Assembly: GCA_049699975.1 (NCBI GenBank)
Contig: JBNAWB010000113.1
Coordinates: forward strand, 1 to 11,550
DNA length: 11,550 nt
DNA from: CAZAGD01 sp049699975
GTDB lineage: Bacteria; Desulfobacterota; SM23-61
Direction of reading: 5' to 3'
Under the pieces are notes generated by a model. It ran no database searches. It was not told the origin of the DNA and saw only the letters and a list, made by a program, of their open reading frames with translations. The translations under genes and the position numbers were made by a program. Below are positions 1 to 8,500 of this stretch, one piece after another. How positions within the stretch are numbered: the first letter of the stretch is position 1; every line of letters starts with the position of its first letter.

Positions 1-2
1 TT

Positions 3-182
3 ATCGATCCCAGCTTAGATCAAAATTTAAAAGTGATCAAAGGTCTGGGTGTTGGATGGACCGTCGATCAGTTTTTTAGAATTCTTGAGAAGAAGCGTTT
101 ACTTGAATTTGACTTATCTTCTCTGATAGCATTAATCTTTAGAATTTTAGCGAGGGCCTTGGGGAGCCTCCCCAAATTAAAC
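3..182 (+). other. Open in-frame extension upstream of trmJ; possible C-terminus of an upstream gene or fused domain
   Basis: Reading the trmJ phase backwards from 183 meets no stop codon to the window edge, giving 60 codons. The other two plus-strand frames contain stops. The first part reads like real protein (GLGVGWTVDQFFRILEKKRL is near its start), while the last 20 residues are hydrophobic and less distinctive. I do not recognise the family. It could be the tail of an upstream gene whose stop was lost, an N-terminal domain fused to TrmJ, or chance open sequence. A perfect 17-bp palindrome lies within it. Confidence 0.35.
159..175. repeat. Perfect palindrome (8-bp arms, 1-base centre) just before the trmJ start
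   Basis: The sequence TTGGGGAG-C-CTCCCCAA is a perfect inverted repeat ending 8 bases before the ATG at 183. In RNA an 8-bp GC-rich stem with no usable loop would have to open by one or two pairs at the tip. No T-run follows, so it is not a classic intrinsic terminator. It could be a protein-binding operator, an RNA hairpin that limits trmJ translation, or a repeat relic. The GGGGAG arm is the only purine-rich stretch near the start, but it lies too far from the ATG to be a normal ribosome binding site. Confidence 0.5.
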
Positions 183-944
183 ATGGAAGAAAACCCTTTA
201 AGCAATATTGCCATTGTCTTAGTTCGTCCCCAATATGCTGGTAATATAGGGTCGGTTTGCCGGGCCATGAAGAATATGGGACTTTCGCGCTTGATTCTGG
301 TTTCACCGGCCCAAAATCATCTTGCTCCTGATGCCCGCATGATGGCCCTGGCCGCCAAAGATATTTTGGAGCGAGCTGAAATTTATCCATCTTTGGACAA
401 AGCCCTGAAAGGGTTCCGCTGGATTGCCGGAACCTCAGCCCGGGCTGGACGAAATCGGGGCCCTTTTGTTACTCCCCGCGATATCTGTCCGGAAATACTG
501 AATCACGCTCGTTCTATCCCTGTGGCCATCCTTTTTGGGCCTGAAGATCGCGGACTAACTAACGAAGAGCTAGCCCCCTGTCATGCTTTGGTTTGGATCC
601 CGACCCATACCAAACTTCGTTCCTTAAACTTAGCTCAGGCTGTTATGATTTTTTGCTACGAACTTTTTCTGGCTAGCCTTGCTCAGCAAGAAGAAAAAAA
701 TTATCCGCCCCATATCATAACTTCCTCCTTAGCTGAATTTCAAAAACTGGAGAGAATGTATGCTCATTTGGAAGAGCTCCTTTTAAAGATCGGATTTTTG
801 GACCCCCAAAATCCTAAAAGAATCATGCACACCTTGCGCCGTATTTTTGGGCGGGCCAAACTCACCGATCGAGATGTAGCTATTTTACGGGGCATTTTCC
901 GGCAATTGGAGTGGTACGCGACTAAAGATAAGCAAAAAGATTAA
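183..944 (+). CDS. trmJ: tRNA (cytidine/uridine-2'-O-)-methyltransferase, TrmJ type (SPOUT/SpoU family)
   Basis: Predicted cytoplasmic SAM-dependent enzyme that 2'-O-methylates the ribose of C or U at position 32 of the tRNA anticodon loop. From the ATG at 183 the product is 253 residues, the usual length for TrmJ. The three SpoU motifs are visible: NIGSVCRAMKNMG (residues 21-33), ILFGPEDRGLTNEEL (116-130) and a motif 3 region around RSLNLAQAV (146-154), which forms part of the knotted SAM-binding fold. The C-terminal part, GFLDPQNPKRIMHTLRRIFGRAKL (204-227, a characteristic TrmJ tail), separates it from TrmL and TrmH. The frame is open upstream with a GTG at 33, but homology begins about residue 8 after the ATG at 183, so 183 is preferred. 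No Shine-Dalgarno sequence precedes it, which leaves the start less certain than the function. It is convergent with rmuC, with 51 bp between them. Confidence 0.9.
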   Translation: MEENPLSNIAIVLVRPQYAGNIGSVCRAMKNMGLSRLILVSPAQNHLAPDARMMALAAKDILERAEIYPSLDKALKGFRWIAGTSARAGRNRGPFVTPRDICPEILNHARSIPVAILFGPEDRGLTNEELAPCHALVWIPTHTKLRSLNLAQAVMIFCYELFLASLAQQEEKNYPPHIITSSLAEFQKLERMYAHLEELLLKIGFLDPQNPKRIMHTLRRIFGRAKLTDRDVAILRGIFRQLEWYATKDKQKD

Positions 945-950
945 TAAGGA

Positions 951-982
951 TTTTTCACCGCCTAAGGCGCAGAGAACGCCGA
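951..982. repeat. Dispersed-repeat-like element between convergent trmJ and rmuC
   Basis: The 51-bp gap between the two stop codons contains CACCGCCTAAGGCGCAGAG followed by AACGCC. I recognise this as resembling a widespread intergenic repeat of the form CACCGCAGAGGCGCAGAGAACGC, seen in many environmental bacterial genomes; this rests on memory, not a search. It can form two competing short stems (CGCC-TAA-GGCG, or GGCG...CGCC across CAGAGAA). On both strands the hairpin has T bases before it and A bases after it, the wrong polarity for an intrinsic terminator. Confidence 0.45.
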
Positions 983-995
983 AAAAATAATAAAT

Positions 996-2129
996 TTATG
1001 AATTTTTTTCGGAAGCTGCGGAGATAGAGGGGAGGGAAGGAGCTTCCATGATTATTAATTTATCGCTAAACTTGTCCAAATGTTTCTGGGCTGTTTCAAA
1101 ACTTCCTTGAGCCTGCTCAATATGTTTTCCCAATTTGCGAAATTCTTCTTGGAACTTAGCCAATTGGTTATTGAGCCCAGTTAACTGCTTCATTATCTCC
1201 CGCGCACTCTCTTCTACCTTTAAGCCCCTTAACCCCAAAAGAATCGTATGCAGATAAGCATAGAAACTGTTTGGTGAAACAGGGATGACATGCTTTTCAA
1301 AAGCATACTCCCGCAGACTTTTCCCTTCCCCCAGAGCTTCGTCTTTGATGAAGGCTTCATAATAAACATTTTCCGCAGGAATATACATTAAAGCGAAATC
1401 GCAAGTCCCTTCTTGCGGCAAAATATATTTCTTGGCAATAGCTTCGATGTGTTTTTTCACATCCGCAGCAAATAGTTTCAGAAAATTTTTTCTTGTTCCT
1501 TCTTCAGAAGCAGAAAGGGCTTTCTGAAAATTTTCTAAGGGGAATTTGGCATCTACCGGAACCAGTCCCTGGCTTAGGCGAATTACCGCATCTACTCTTT
1601 CGCCGCTGCGGAAAGAATACTGGAGGCTAAAATATTCAGTCGGCATTATTTGCCCCAAGAGGTCGCCCAGGAGAAATTCGCCGAAGCCACCCCGAATTTT
1701 AGGCGCCCGCAAAATTTCCTGGAGGCTGGCGATAGACCGCCCTACTTCCAAGATGCGTTTATTGGCCTCATCCAATTGAGCCAAACGAGTCTGTACTTCC
1801 TGGACTCTTTCGCTAAAATGCTGACTGGCCTTTTGGACCAGCCCCATACCTGTCCCCAATTGCTCGTGCACTTGGGAAGTTACGCTATTTAAATGATTAA
1901 TTACTTGTTGCCCTAAAGTCGCGAGCTGCTGATGGATAATTTGCACATTCCCTTCTAGGCTTCTGCCCACTTGGTCGCGTAAGCCATCAATCTGTTGTTG
2001 CAGAAGAAGATAAGCGGAATCTTTCTCTTGAGCTGCCCGCATCTGCCGCCATTGTCTAAAGCTGTACCAGAATAAAGCGAGCACCAGCAGGGTCAGGGCA
2101 ATTAAAAAAATTAAAATTCCTATCTCCAT
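996..2129 (-). CDS. rmuC: DNA recombination protein RmuC
   Basis: RmuC-family protein of 377 residues, somewhat shorter than the E. coli protein. Residues 3-23 form one N-terminal transmembrane anchor rich in I, L and F, followed by basic residues (RQWRQMR), which predicts a cytoplasmic body. Residues 35-140 are Gln- and Leu-rich heptad-like sequence, a probable coiled coil. The conserved RmuC core follows: GGFGEFLLGDLL (147-158), RVDAVIRL (178-185), LVPVDAKFPLENF (189-201) and FALMYIPAENVYYEA (245-259). E151, D180, D193 and K195 are good candidates for the restriction-nuclease-like (PD-(D/E)XK) site predicted for the family. A second coiled coil lies near 315-355. In E. coli, loss of RmuC raises the frequency of inversions at short inverted repeats; its biochemical activity is not settled. 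It lies 101 bp downstream of addA on the same strand, so co-expression with addBA is plausible. No Shine-Dalgarno sequence is visible before the ATG. Confidence 0.93.
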   Translation of the reverse strand: MEIGILIFLIALTLLVLALFWYSFRQWRQMRAAQEKDSAYLLLQQQIDGLRDQVGRSLEGNVQIIHQQLATLGQQVINHLNSVTSQVHEQLGTGMGLVQKASQHFSERVQEVQTRLAQLDEANKRILEVGRSIASLQEILRAPKIRGGFGEFLLGDLLGQIMPTEYFSLQYSFRSGERVDAVIRLSQGLVPVDAKFPLENFQKALSASEEGTRKNFLKLFAADVKKHIEAIAKKYILPQEGTCDFALMYIPAENVYYEAFIKDEALGEGKSLREYAFEKHVIPVSPNSFYAYLHTILLGLRGLKVEESAREIMKQLTGLNNQLAKFQEEFRKLGKHIEQAQGSFETAQKHLDKFSDKLIIMEAPSLPSISAASEKNS

Positions 2130-2230
2130 TTGGTAACCATGACGAAATAGATTTTATTTTTGTCCTTATAATCCAGCTTAATTTATTTTTCCCAATTTAG
2201 CAGAAAAATAGAGATCAAGCAATTATGATT

Positions 2231-5200
2231 CTAAGCCCAGTCTGTTAACGTGCCCAACTCTCCCAAGCGGACAAAGAAGAAAATTACTTCTTTTACTTTT
2301 CGACCGGTGATCTGTTGCATAGCCCGGGCGTAATAAACCCCTTGTTCGCGGTATAAAGCGACCCTGGGCGCCAAATCTTCTTTCCGAATCTTATCTGTCT
2401 TGTAATCTATGATTACCCAATCATCATCTTCCGCCAACAATAAATCAATCTTTCCTTCCACAATTTTTTCATCCAGGATTACGGCAAAAGGAACTTCGCG
2501 GAAAATGCGTTGGGCCCGGCGAATCCGTTCTCCCAAAGGATGCGCCAAGCATGTGGCACTTAGAGAAAAAAGTTCTTCAACCTGTTCGGTTATCCCATAT
2601 TCTTTAGCCTTGAGGAGGCATAATTCGCGCAAATTCCGGCCTTCTTGCCAATCCACATTCTCCATTACTTCATGGAAAGCCAAACCAAACGTGGCTCCTT
2701 TTTCCTCATCCTCGCCCATCTTGGCCCCAAAACCTTCTTTAGAGATTTCATAAAAAGATATGGCAGCCGAAGGAGCAAGCATGGTTGGCCCGCGGGTCCC
2801 TTTGGCTAGCGCTGCTTTTATCTTCTCTTGCCATTGTTGGCGTTGGCGCAGGATCTCTTCCGCCTCATGGGAGGCGGTTTCTTCCATAGGCAGCCGCAAA
2901 GGGGCACTCTCTAAAAGTTTCTGATCCTCATCATTCATCTGCAAAATTACCTGTTCTCCTATTATTGGGGAAGAATGTATCTCAGATAGAGAAGGCAACA
3001 TGCCCTGCAGGAGAGATAAAAAACCTTTATTCTTTTTTTCAGAAAAAAGAGGAATAACTAAATGATCCCGCGCCCTGGTCACGGCTACATAGAGCAGCCG
3101 CCGGTCTTCTGCTTCCATTCTTAACCTTTCCTTCTGTAAAGCTTCATCATAACCTATAGTCTTAAAAGATCCGCTGGCTAATTGAAAAGACCCCGTGGCT
3201 CTCTCGGGAATAAATGCCTGGGTATGCCTTCTTCCCGAAGCCAAGTTGGCCAGAATGACTACGGGAAATTCCAATCCTTTGGCGCGATGGATGGTCAGCA
3301 GCCTTACCTGCTCATCCCTTTCTTCAGCCCAGGGCGATTCTTCTTCCCGCACCCCTTCTTCTTTTGACTCTAACCATTGGATGAAGCGGCGAAAATTAGC
3401 CTTCTCTTCTCCATCAAAAATTCGGGCTTGTTCCAGAATTTTGCGCAAGTTAGCCGCTGTCTGCTCCCCTCCTGGACGGAGCAAAGAAAATTCCAAGGCT
3501 TTAGTTGCGGAAAGCAACTTTTCCACCACCCAAGAAATCGCATGGGCATTCCGCTCTTCATGGAGATACCGGAAGAGCTCAAAAGCGGGCTTAAGTGGAC
3601 TATTTTTGTCCTTTGGAGTTCTTAAATAATTTAATTGATTTCCAGAAGCAAGAAATAGAAATAGGGTTTCATCGGAAAAACCAAAGAAAGGCGAACGTAA
3701 AGCCGCAAAAAGGGATATTTCATCGGCTGGATCATCCACGGCCTTTAAACAGCAAAAGAGACTGCGCACTTCTTGGCGCAAGAAAAATTCTTTGCCCCCC
3801 TCCAGACGGTAAGGAATCGCTAAAGATTTTAAAGCCTCTTCATAAATTTCTATTCCGGAGTAGGCGGGGAAGAGCAAAGCGATATCCTTATAACTTACTC
3901 TCCGGATACACTCTTTTTCCTTATCAAAAACCAGCCACGGTTTAGGGTTATCTTCGGCTACCATTTTCTTTATTAGCCAAGAAATGGCTGTTGCTTCCTT
4001 TTCCCTTATCTCGGCCAGACGAGCTTCTTCGGGATTAAAGTCTGCCGGTGGATAAAGTAAGATTACGCCGGGTTGATCTTTGAATACTTCTTTCCTTTCC
4101 GGATGAGGCACCATAGGAATATAAGGAGGCTGATAAGAGCCTTCCGGCCCGGGCTGGATAAGGTTCTCGAAGATGCGATTAGTCCAAGAGATAATGGAGG
4201 GCACCGTGCGAAAGTTTTGATTGACCTTTAAAGCTTTGCCTTTGGCTTGCAGGTTCTTAGCCGCCTGATCATAAACCTCTATATCGGCGCGGCGAAAGCG
4301 ATAGATGGACTGTTTGGGATCGCCAACTAAGAAAAGTTTTCCGGGAGCAATCTCTACTTCTGTCCACTTTTCCGCTTTGGCCCCTTTTTCAGCCAGAAAG
4401 AAAACCACTTCCACTTGTAGGGGGTCAGTATCCTGGAATTCATCTACCAAGATGAACCGAAACCGATCCTGAAAGTAACGGCGTACTTCTTTATTATGAC
4501 GTAAAAGATTCCGGGCTAAAATTAATAAATCTTGGAAATCAAGCACTCCTTGTTTCTCTTTTTCCTCTTGGATAGTCCGCAAAAATCCCTTAACCCAATC
4601 GATTAATTCCGCCAGAGCATGAGCGCGGATACTTTCTTTTAGCTTTTTTAAACGCTCTGCTAAACTTTTCAAAATCTCTTTTTGTTGCGTGCAAATCTCG
4701 GGAGGTTGCCAATTTTGTTTATCCCCCTGAACTTTAATCTCTAATTCCCGCAATATATAAGCCTCCTTTAAATCTATGGGGACGGCGGCGAGATCTTGGA
4801 GTTTTTTAAAGAGGTTTTGAATATTCTGGAATCCCAGATCTTCTTCTTTACGACAATGAGCTTCGGCCAGGGCTTTGGCCTGGCCAATCCCCTTTTCCAG
4901 ATCTTGCAAAAAATCTTTGAGCGCATACACTGGTCGGGGATAGAAATCTTGCGGGAGAAGATCTCGGTTTTCGTAGATTTGCCTGACTAATTGAGTAATT
5001 TCTTTTAGCTCAAGCCCTAAGATAAGGGCCCGCTTTAAAGGAGGAGCTTTTTTCTCCATTTCCTGACGCAGCCAATTTTCCCAAACTTCTTGGAAAAGCA
5101 AATCTAAACCTATTTCATCGAGAGGCTGAAAATTGGGATCAACGCCTGCTTCTACTGGCCGTTCCCGGAGAAGAGTAGCACAAAAAGAATGGATGGTGGA

Positions 5201-5512
5201 AATGTTGGCTTTTTCTAAATCATGGAGCGCTGGCCCGAATATATCCTTTTCTTCTGCCGGAGCTTGCCTAAGAGCTCTCTCCAATCCTTCACGGAGACGC
5301 ATCTTTAGTTCGCCGGCGGCTTTTTCGGTAAAAGTAATAGCTACAATCTCTTCCAATTTGGCTTTTTTCTGCTGAATTAAGGCCAGAATTCTTTCTACCA
5401 GTAAGGTCGTTTTCCCTGTTCCGGCCGCCGCTTCTAAGCAAAACGACTCCGCCAGATTTTGCATGGCTTCTCGGCGCGAAATTTGATCTGCCAAAGGAAT
5501 TTCCCCTTTCAT
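2231..5512 (-). CDS. addA: AddA-type UvrD-family helicase-nuclease (ATP-dependent exonuclease subunit A)
   Basis: Motor and nuclease subunit of an AddAB/RexAB-type double-strand-break resection complex, 1093 residues. All superfamily 1A helicase motifs are present in order: Walker A AAAGTGKTTL (28-37), Ia AITFTEKAAGELK (58-70), STIHSFC (105-111), Walker B ILVDEFQDTD (354-363), III LVGDPKQSIYRFRRAD (395-410), IV NFRTVPSI (433-440), V LLTIHRAKGLEFP (738-750) and VI LLYVAVTRARDHL (806-818). The C-terminus carries a RecB-type PD-(D/E)XK nuclease: H947 in FHEVME, D1023 in GKIDLLL, D1036 and K1038 in IIDYKT, then Q1057 and Y1061. Helicase and nuclease therefore both look active. It starts immediately after the addB stop, with GGGAG nine bases before the ATG, so the two are translationally coupled. 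It could be labelled RecB-like or RexA, but pairing with AddB rather than RecC/RecD favours AddA. Confidence 0.92.
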   Translation of the reverse strand: MKGEIPLADQISRREAMQNLAESFCLEAAAGTGKTTLLVERILALIQQKKAKLEEIVAITFTEKAAGELKMRLREGLERALRQAPAEEKDIFGPALHDLEKANISTIHSFCATLLRERPVEAGVDPNFQPLDEIGLDLLFQEVWENWLRQEMEKKAPPLKRALILGLELKEITQLVRQIYENRDLLPQDFYPRPVYALKDFLQDLEKGIGQAKALAEAHCRKEEDLGFQNIQNLFKKLQDLAAVPIDLKEAYILRELEIKVQGDKQNWQPPEICTQQKEILKSLAERLKKLKESIRAHALAELIDWVKGFLRTIQEEKEKQGVLDFQDLLILARNLLRHNKEVRRYFQDRFRFILVDEFQDTDPLQVEVVFFLAEKGAKAEKWTEVEIAPGKLFLVGDPKQSIYRFRRADIEVYDQAAKNLQAKGKALKVNQNFRTVPSIISWTNRIFENLIQPGPEGSYQPPYIPMVPHPERKEVFKDQPGVILLYPPADFNPEEARLAEIREKEATAISWLIKKMVAEDNPKPWLVFDKEKECIRRVSYKDIALLFPAYSGIEIYEEALKSLAIPYRLEGGKEFFLRQEVRSLFCCLKAVDDPADEISLFAALRSPFFGFSDETLFLFLASGNQLNYLRTPKDKNSPLKPAFELFRYLHEERNAHAISWVVEKLLSATKALEFSLLRPGGEQTAANLRKILEQARIFDGEEKANFRRFIQWLESKEEGVREEESPWAEERDEQVRLLTIHRAKGLEFPVVILANLASGRRHTQAFIPERATGSFQLASGSFKTIGYDEALQKERLRMEAEDRRLLYVAVTRARDHLVIPLFSEKKNKGFLSLLQGMLPSLSEIHSSPIIGEQVILQMNDEDQKLLESAPLRLPMEETASHEAEEILRQRQQWQEKIKAALAKGTRGPTMLAPSAAISFYEISKEGFGAKMGEDEEKGATFGLAFHEVMENVDWQEGRNLRELCLLKAKEYGITEQVEELFSLSATCLAHPLGERIRRAQRIFREVPFAVILDEKIVEGKIDLLLAEDDDWVIIDYKTDKIRKEDLAPRVALYREQGVYYARAMQQITGRKVKEVIFFFVRLGELGTLTDWA

Positions 5513-8500
5513 TCACTTTATCTCCCGCATTCTCAAAAAAGCTGCCGCCCGCGCGTCTCCCTTTTTGCGCGCTAAGATTACATCGCGCCCATGTTCGCAA
5601 ACTCGCTCAAAGCCGCAATATGGGCAAGCCTCTTTCTTGGCCGGCGCTGGGAAAAAAATACCCTGCCCTATCCCTTCCTCTATGATTTGCACAATCTCCT
5701 TGAGAATCTTCTCTTTCTCTGCCCAATTCTGGCCTGAAAAGGTTAGACGTTCATATTCTTCACGCCGACTGAGGCAATAATATTCGGCCCAACTTTGGGA
5801 AAGGTCGATATTTGGCCAAATTTGCAGAGCAGCCCAAAGATAAAGAGGTAACTGTAAAGTGCAGCCGCCTGAAAATCCATCTTCTTGGCCATAGAGCTTT
5901 CCAGTCTTATAATCTATAATTCTTACTTTCTCTCCCCCTTTAGAAAAATCTACGCGATCAATTCGCCCCCGAAAATAAACTATCTTTCCTCCGGGTAATT
6001 CCATCTTGGCCGGTGGCTGAGCATCGGCAAAACCAAACTTTAGTTCTAATGCTTTAGGCACTAAATCTTCTTTTTGGCTTGATTCTTGGACCAGAAAGCC
6101 CCGCAGGTCTTGAAGAATATTTTGCTGATCAATTTCCCAGAGGAAGGGAAGACCTGTAGATCCTTCTTTCTCAGCTTGGGCAAACACCTCTTCTGCTTCT
6201 TGGTTAAGCAACTCCATGTACTGGGCAAGTTTCTCTTGGGCTAAGGGCTGATTAAGTTCAGGGAGGAGGAGCTGGTAAAAGCGATAAAGAATTTCGTGCA
6301 TCACTTTTCCTTTCGCTAAAGGTGAAAGACGGAGAATTTCTTCGGGTGAGGGATAGGATTCCAGTCTAAGAACCTCTGCTAAAAAATAACGGAAAGGGCA
6401 AAGAGCATACATTTCCAGCTTGGTGGGAGATAGAATCCTCCCGGCCAGAAGGTGCTTTTCCTGTAAATATCTTTGAGCTCTTTCCGAAGATAAACAACCA
6501 TCGTATTCTGTAAAAAGCCTCATGCCCCATCTTAATTGGGCAAGTCTTTTGGCCCGGGCCAAATTAGGAAACAGATGGAATAAATAAACCAGGGGCCGAC
6601 TATTTTGGCTGGGCAGGGCTTTCCTTATCTGGGCTAAATCGAATTCTTGTTCATCAATGGCCTGCTCAGGTTCAGCCGGGCCCAAGCGGGAAAGAGGCAG
6701 ATGATGATAAATAGGTAAAGTTTCTAATTTGCTATAATTAATTATTTCTTTGGCCAGCGCTTTGCCCACCTGCAGCAGAAAGAAGGAAGGTATACGTTCT
6801 TTTCCAGACGCTGGATCGAGGCGGGGATAAGAAAGAACAAGACGCTCTCGGGCCGCCGCCACGGCCAGAGAAAAAAGGGTCTTCTCCTCTGGCCAGCGGT
6901 TTGCTTTTAAAGGTAGGACTCCTTTTAATTTGTCAACTTGATTAATTTTTAATCTTTCTTGATCTAAGAGCAAAGGATCCTGGCGAGGGGCAGCCGGGAA
7001 TATTCGTTCTACTAAACCGGGAATAAATACTACGCGAAAAGAAAGCCCCCGGGCAGGCATAATTTCTGCGACACAAACACTTCTTTCTTGAAATGCCCCA
7101 TGTCTTAAACTTCCCTCTTTAAATAATTCGGTCAAAATCTCTTTGAATTGCCGCAGATCTACTTCGGTTTGGAGATCATCCAAATCCTTGAGTTTCTGGA
7201 GAATTTTTATGATCTCTTGTTTGGCTTCCCCAGGAACTAAATATTTCTCTATCAATTCTATCAATCTGGTGGCCAAAACAGACCAAGTTCCTTGAGTAGG
7301 AAAGCTATCTAAATCTGAAAAGAAAACTTGCAAAAAAGATTTAAGGTGGGCAGCTTCCTTGGGGTAAAATTTCTTTTGTCCTCCATTTTCATCCCCTGGT
7401 TCATCCTCTGGTTCATCACCTGGTCCAACTTCTGGAGGGCGCGAGATATAGAGATTAAGCTTTTCTTCCCAGTCTTTCCTACCCGCTATGATTCCCGCTT
7501 GGCGAGAAATGAGATCCCAACAAGCCGGAACAGGTTTTTCCGTTAAGAAGTTTGACCAAGCCAAAGGAGCAAAAGTCAAGAATTCCATGACCTGGGCTCG
7601 GGGCCAATTGCTCTTAATTAAATCTACCAAGAGAAGCACACTCTTGGCCTCAGGAGTTTGCCGCAGAGGAAGGCCGCCAGCAAAAAAGACAGGAATGCCT
7701 AAATTTTGAAAAGTTTCTTTGATAATGTTTATATAAATCTCGGCCTTACGGAGCAAAATAGCCATCTCCTGGAAAGGAATGCCTTCCTGAGCCAAGTTGA
7801 TGATCTCCCGAGCTATTTCTTTTACCTCCTGCACCTCATTGGCCGCCGCGATGATCTTCACCTTCTCGTCGGCCACTATTTCCACTTCAGACCAAGTAGG
7901 GGCGAAGAGGTCCCTGTGCAGTACTTGCAAGGAATCCAAATGGTTAGATGAAGGCTTTCCCAAAATCTCTTCTTGGCAGCCGAGACCTTTAAACCACCTG
8001 TAAGTAGGCCAAGCGTAATCAAACCCGGGGTTCTTCCGCCAAGGCATAAAAGCATAAATTTCCAGATGCTGGGCGCAAGCTTCCAAAAGTCGTCTTTGAT
8101 TTTCCGTAAAGTCATAAAAGCCATAAACAAAAAGCTCGGCCACCCCCCATTTTTCGGGAAGGGAAGCTGCGTATCTGCTGGCTTGACTTAATAGCTCCAC
8201 CTCAGAAAAAAATTTTTTAGTAATTTGTGCGCGAAAGGCTTGATAAAGAGCATCAAGCTCGGCCAATTTTTTTCCCTCTTTTAGAGGGAGAGCTGCGAAA
8301 CCACTATCCCAAAGGTCTAAGAAAGTAGCCAATAGCGCTCGGCGGAATCCTCTTCTTTCTTTGAGGGGATAAAAGTAGCTCTCTTCATTTAAGCGCGAGG
8401 CCAGTTGGTCCACAATCACTAACTCTCCCCCTAAAGGGAGAGGGGTCCGTCCCTGTTCCATCAACGGGGGGAGCGCTATTAGGCGCGCTAAGTCTATAAA

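Noticed and set aside
33..182. GTG at 33 as the trmJ start, giving a 303-residue protein
   Set aside because: TrmJ homology begins after the ATG at 183, which gives the normal family length; the extra 50 residues match nothing I recognise in TrmJ. Kept only as a separate observation.
945..995. Bidirectional intrinsic terminator between trmJ and rmuC
   Set aside because: Stems are only about 4 bp and the T-rich stretch precedes rather than follows the hairpin on both strands.
2130..2230. Separate promoter for rmuC in the gap after addA
   Set aside because: A TTGGGA and a TATAAG can be found on the minus strand, but they are 19 bp apart and neither is convincing.
3195..3629. Long plus-strand open frames opposite addA and addB
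   Set aside because: They lie antisense to genes with complete domain motifs, show no recognisable families, and are explained as shadows of the coding strand.
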